Below, piece by piece: positions 43,795 through 46,991 of a stretch of 46,991 nucleotides of DNA. Location: positions 77,832-124,822 of the forward strand of contig DAHWXM010000015.1 of the NCBI GenBank assembly GCA_027334165.1. Reading direction: 5' to 3'. Position numbers and translations under genes: made by a program. How positions within the stretch are numbered: the first letter of the stretch is position 1; every line of letters starts with the position of its first letter. Under the pieces are notes generated by a model that was given only the letters and a program-made list of their open reading frames with translations, made no database searches and was not told where the DNA came from. Origin of the DNA: Microcaldota archaeon (GTDB lineage Archaea; Micrarchaeota; Micrarchaeia; Micrarchaeales; CABMGC01).

Positions 43795-46059
43795 TCATTC
43801 CGTTCCAGCCTGGTCCTTCTGCGTGTCCTGTTTCTTGCGCTTCTTTTCCGCGCCTTTCTCAATCGGCAGGGTGAACCAGAAGGTGCTTCCCTTGCCAAGA
43901 TCCGAACGCACTCCGACCCTTCCTTTGTGCAGGTTCACTATTTCCTTGACTATGGATAGCCCCAGGCCCGTTCCGGCCTTTGGCTGCATTGTCAAGTCCT
44001 TTCTGGAGACCTGATAAAATTTCCTGAACAGTTTAATCCGGTCCTCTTCGCGTATCCCGAGTCCAGTGTCTGTGACTTCGACGCGAACGTTTCTTCCCTT
44101 TCGTGTGACGTTTACGTGCACGCCTCCTTTCTCTGTGAACTTGAGCGCATTGTCTATGAGGTTCACAAAAACCTGTATTAGCCTGTTGGGATCAGCGGAT
44201 ATCTCAGGAGTGTTGTAATCCACGCTGATGTCGAACTCGAGTCCGAGGCTCCGCGCCCTCTCAGCAAGGGCCTTTACACTCGGGTTTTCGGCAATGCTGT
44301 TGAAGTTCACCTGCTGCATGTCCAGCTTTATCTTTCCGGACGCGAGCTTCGCCACATCCAGTATCTGGAGTATTAAGCCCATTAGCCTATCCACTTCGCC
44401 AAGTATCGTCTCAAGCGAACTCTTCTGCTCTTCTGTAACGGCTCCGAACTCCCCCTCACTCATGAGCTTCGAGTAGCCCTTTATGCTTGTGAGCGGCGTT
44501 TTGAGGTCATGTGATATGTTGTATATGAACTGTGTCTTGAGGTCGCTCTCAGATTTGAGGCGTTCGACTTGCTTGCCCATCTCTTCCGCCGCGTCTTTGA
44601 ATATCTCCATCCGTCTCTTCGTTGCAAGTTCCTTCCCGCTTATTATGTATCCGCTGAGTTTGCCGCTCTGATCGGTGAGGCTAAGCACACTCGCTTCTAC
44701 AGGCACCGTGCCTTCGCTACTCTTGCTCATCAAGTTGAGCAACATCGGGGTGACAACCCCTGTCCTCTTAGCTATCAGCAATGCCTCTCCGAGCCTCGAC
44801 TGACTCTCCCGGTCTGCGCACAGCGCGCCCACCGATGCGCTGGAGAATTCCCCATTCGAATATCCCAGTATTCTCTCTGCAGCCCTGTTTATCCCAGATA
44901 TGTTTCCCATCGAGTCTATCTTTATTATCACATCGTTTGATAGCTTCGTGATCTCATCCACGAGCCTCTGCGCGGATGACACAACCTTTTCGTAATCCCG
45001 TGATATTACACACGAGTATCCTGCAGCGTTCTTGAACGCTGTCAATTTTACGTCAAGGAACATGTCATTGCCAACGCTTATCCTCAACGGTGTGGAACAC
45101 TGCGAATCGGCGGCCGATGGCATCTTGCCTACGAGCGCTTCCGGCTCCACCACTATATCTAGCAATCTTCTCCCAAGCACGGCATCCTCACTAAGCCGCA
45201 GCTCTCTGTCCACGTTTCTGCTCACCCAAAGGACTTTCATCGAATTGTCCAGAAGCATGAAAACATCGTTTCCTATATCGAGAAGTACGGTCTTGTTTCC
45301 TAGTTCCTCGTTCTCAGATATGTCCTGTGCCAGCACGTGGGTGAGTTTGTCACTTATCTTCGCGGAACTCAGCACGAAGGAAATGCCCTTGCCAGCACTG
45401 CGCACCCTGATTGGCTTTCCCTTAACCAGGCCTACCAATTCGTCATTTCCTATTTTGAAGAAATCCCTTATGTTCTTACCCTGCACATCTCTTGCGGAGA
45501 TGTCCGCTAGATTTAGCATCCACTTGTTTGCCTTCATGATGTTCCCGCCGCTTTCCATGAGGACCTGCGGCACGGCACTATTGAATGCCGCATCGAAATA
45601 CCTGGCTACACTTAGACTTTTTTCCTTCTCAAGCTTCATGTATGCCTCTATGCTGAGTATTCGACCAAGAACGGACACATAATTTTCAATGTCAGTTCCG
45701 AATGCCCCTTCCTGCCTGGACAACAGTATCAGCACACCCAGTCTCTTGCCTTCTGCCTCTATCGGGAGCAGCGCGCAGCTCTTGTACCCGGCCCTGTAGA
45801 ACTCGATGAGCTCTGGGAATGCCGAGTACTCGCTGAGCTGGTTGTCCAAGAAGACCTTCCCCGTGTTGAGTGCCATCTCCTCTGCCGGGCTGAGATGCAC
45901 GTCCTTTACGAGCAGTTCCTGTACTACCACCTGGTCTATTTCCAAGAGTGCCTTAAGCCGCTGGCTGGACTTAGCCAGCAGGTCATTGACCCCAACCGAC
46001 TCGAATCCCGTCTTCTGGATCTCGAGTATCAGTCTGTCTATAGGGATCAGCTGCGGCAT
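43795..46059 (-). CDS. Sensor histidine kinase, apparently soluble, with GAF-like and PAS-like modules
   Basis: H-box FIYNISHDLKTPLTSIKGYSKLM, N-box QVFVNLIDNALKFTEKGG, G1 VTDTGLGIREEDR, G2 GTGLGLSIVKEI; no obvious TM helix. Confidence 0.9.
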   Translation of the reverse strand: MPQLIPIDRLILEIQKTGFESVGVNDLLAKSSQRLKALLEIDQVVVQELLVKDVHLSPAEEMALNTGKVFLDNQLSEYSAFPELIEFYRAGYKSCALLPIEAEGKRLGVLILLSRQEGAFGTDIENYVSVLGRILSIEAYMKLEKEKSLSVARYFDAAFNSAVPQVLMESGGNIMKANKWMLNLADISARDVQGKNIRDFFKIGNDELVGLVKGKPIRVRSAGKGISFVLSSAKISDKLTHVLAQDISENEELGNKTVLLDIGNDVFMLLDNSMKVLWVSRNVDRELRLSEDAVLGRRLLDIVVEPEALVGKMPSAADSQCSTPLRISVGNDMFLDVKLTAFKNAAGYSCVISRDYEKVVSSAQRLVDEITKLSNDVIIKIDSMGNISGINRAAERILGYSNGEFSSASVGALCADRESQSRLGEALLIAKRTGVVTPMLLNLMSKSSEGTVPVEASVLSLTDQSGKLSGYIISGKELATKRRMEIFKDAAEEMGKQVERLKSESDLKTQFIYNISHDLKTPLTSIKGYSKLMSEGEFGAVTEEQKSSLETILGEVDRLMGLILQILDVAKLASGKIKLDMQQVNFNSIAENPSVKALAERARSLGLEFDISVDYNTPEISADPNRLIQVFVNLIDNALKFTEKGGVHVNVTRKGRNVRVEVTDTGLGIREEDRIKLFRKFYQVSRKDLTMQPKAGTGLGLSIVKEIVNLHKGRVGVRSDLGKGSTFWFTLPIEKGAEKKRKKQDTQKDQAGTE

Positions 46060-46112
46060 AAAAAACACAATACTTATAATACACGTCAACGCTTTAAATT
46101 GTGCGTGTGACC

Positions 46113-46772
46113 ATGGAGATAGAGCGTCTCTTCAACGGAGTGTTCAGGATAGACAACAAGCTTGCCACAATCAACTTGGCTCCTGGAATAAAGGTTTATG
46201 ACGAGGAGCTGCTTCGCGACGGAAAAATCGAATACAGGACATGGAATCCGTATCGGAGCAAGCTCGCTGCGGCGATGCAGAAGGGCCTAAAGCACATGGA
46301 GATCAAGGACGGAGACAGCGTCCTGTATCTCGGTGCGGCAACAGGCACGACCTGCAGCCACATAAGCGACATAATAGGTGACAAGGGCAGCCTCTTCTGT
46401 ATAGAGATATCCGAGAGGAGCATGCGAGACCTGCTGAAGCTCTGCGAACACAGGAGCAACGTCCTACCTATGCTGCAGGATGCAAGGAACGTTTCAACGT
46501 ACGGAAAGGACGTTGGCACAGTGGACGCGATATACGAGGACGTCGCCGCGCCAGACCAGGCAGAGATGCTGCTGTACAACAGCGAACTGCTGAAGAGTGG
46601 CGGATTTGCATACGTTGCGATAAAATCGCAGAGCATAGACGTATCCAAGAAACCTACGGAGGTCTACGACGCGTTTATCAAGAAGGTGTCCACGAAGTTC
46701 GCGCTCATCGAGGCAATCAACATCGAACCGTTTGACCGGATGCACTTGTTCGTGGTATTCAAGAAGCGCTGA
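46113..46772 (+). CDS. flpA: Fibrillarin-like rRNA/tRNA 2'-O-methyltransferase
   Basis: YRTWNPYRSKLAAAMQKGL, VLYLGAATGTTCSHISDIIGDKGSLFCIEISERSMRDLL; GTG starts at 46101/46107 possible. Confidence 0.92.
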   Translation: MEIERLFNGVFRIDNKLATINLAPGIKVYDEELLRDGKIEYRTWNPYRSKLAAAMQKGLKHMEIKDGDSVLYLGAATGTTCSHISDIIGDKGSLFCIEISERSMRDLLKLCEHRSNVLPMLQDARNVSTYGKDVGTVDAIYEDVAAPDQAEMLLYNSELLKSGGFAYVAIKSQSIDVSKKPTEVYDAFIKKVSTKFALIEAINIEPFDRMHLFVVFKKR

Positions 46773-46866
46773 CCCCTTCGGGACACAGCCAAAATGTTTC
46801 CCAAGGTAAATTCCTCTGAACCCGCTGCTTTAATGTATGTCTTTTTAAGCGTGAAGCTCGAGATAC

Positions 46867-46991
46867 ATGCCTATTGGGGATGAGGAGTTGCAAGACCTTA
46901 AGAGGATTGGGCACACGAAACTTTTTGGAAAAGTTTCACCAAAAGCGCAGTCCGCCATGGAGTACCTGATGACGTACGGGTGGGCCATACT
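46867..46991 (+). CDS. Class III signal peptide protein (copy 4), N-terminus only, truncated by window end
   Basis: MPIGDEELQDLKRIGHTKLFGKVSPKAQSAMEYLMTYGWAI; last 44 nt identical to copy 3. Confidence 0.75.
   Translation, partial: MPIGDEELQDLKRIGHTKLFGKVSPKAQSAMEYLMTYGWAI

Noticed and set aside
46775-46790. cccctTCGGGac hairpin after flpA as an intrinsic terminator
   Set aside because: Stem is very short and no T-run follows.
1-46991. CRISPR arrays, rRNA genes, transposases
   Set aside because: No regularly spaced direct repeats, rRNA-like sequence or transposase-like ORFs seen; the only repeated DNA found is the class III/LamG cassettes.

Overview
This is a gene-dense archaeal chromosomal segment. 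The gene content includes archaeal-type r-proteins L18e and L30e, RpoD, RpoN, aEF-2, fibrillarin, a DUF359-type dephospho-CoA kinase, class III signal peptides, and an intron-containing tRNA. The overall look fits a DPANN/Micrarchaeota-like genome, but that is inferred from gene content and was not tested. I find about 40 CDSs, three tRNAs (Leu-GAG, an intron-containing CAU tRNA that is probably Met, and His-GUG), no rRNA, no CRISPR array and no transposase. Recognisable blocks are: an rpoD/tRNA-Leu/L18e/L13/S9/rpoN/S2 operon; L30e/S12/S7/EF-2; a complete 2-oxoacid dehydrogenase complex (E1a/E1b/E2/E3) followed by an NAD kinase; and several surface and glycosylation genes. The most interesting items are: (1) a dispersed family of class III signal peptide + LamG-like proteins (three full copies and a fourth cut by the window edge), with near-identical 5' cassettes and conserved C-terminal blocks around divergent middles; (2) a 359-aa intein with LAGLIDADG-like motifs inserted exactly in the Walker A motif of a TPR-AAA+ ATPase; (3) a Fic-HEAT-like fusion protein; (4) a secreted, membrane-anchored spherulin-4/GH135-like protein beside the LamG cluster; (5) perfect palindromes at promoters; (6) a divergent NRAMP-like transporter lacking the DPGN and MPH motifs. 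All calls come from reading the sequence and supplied ORFs; no database search was run.
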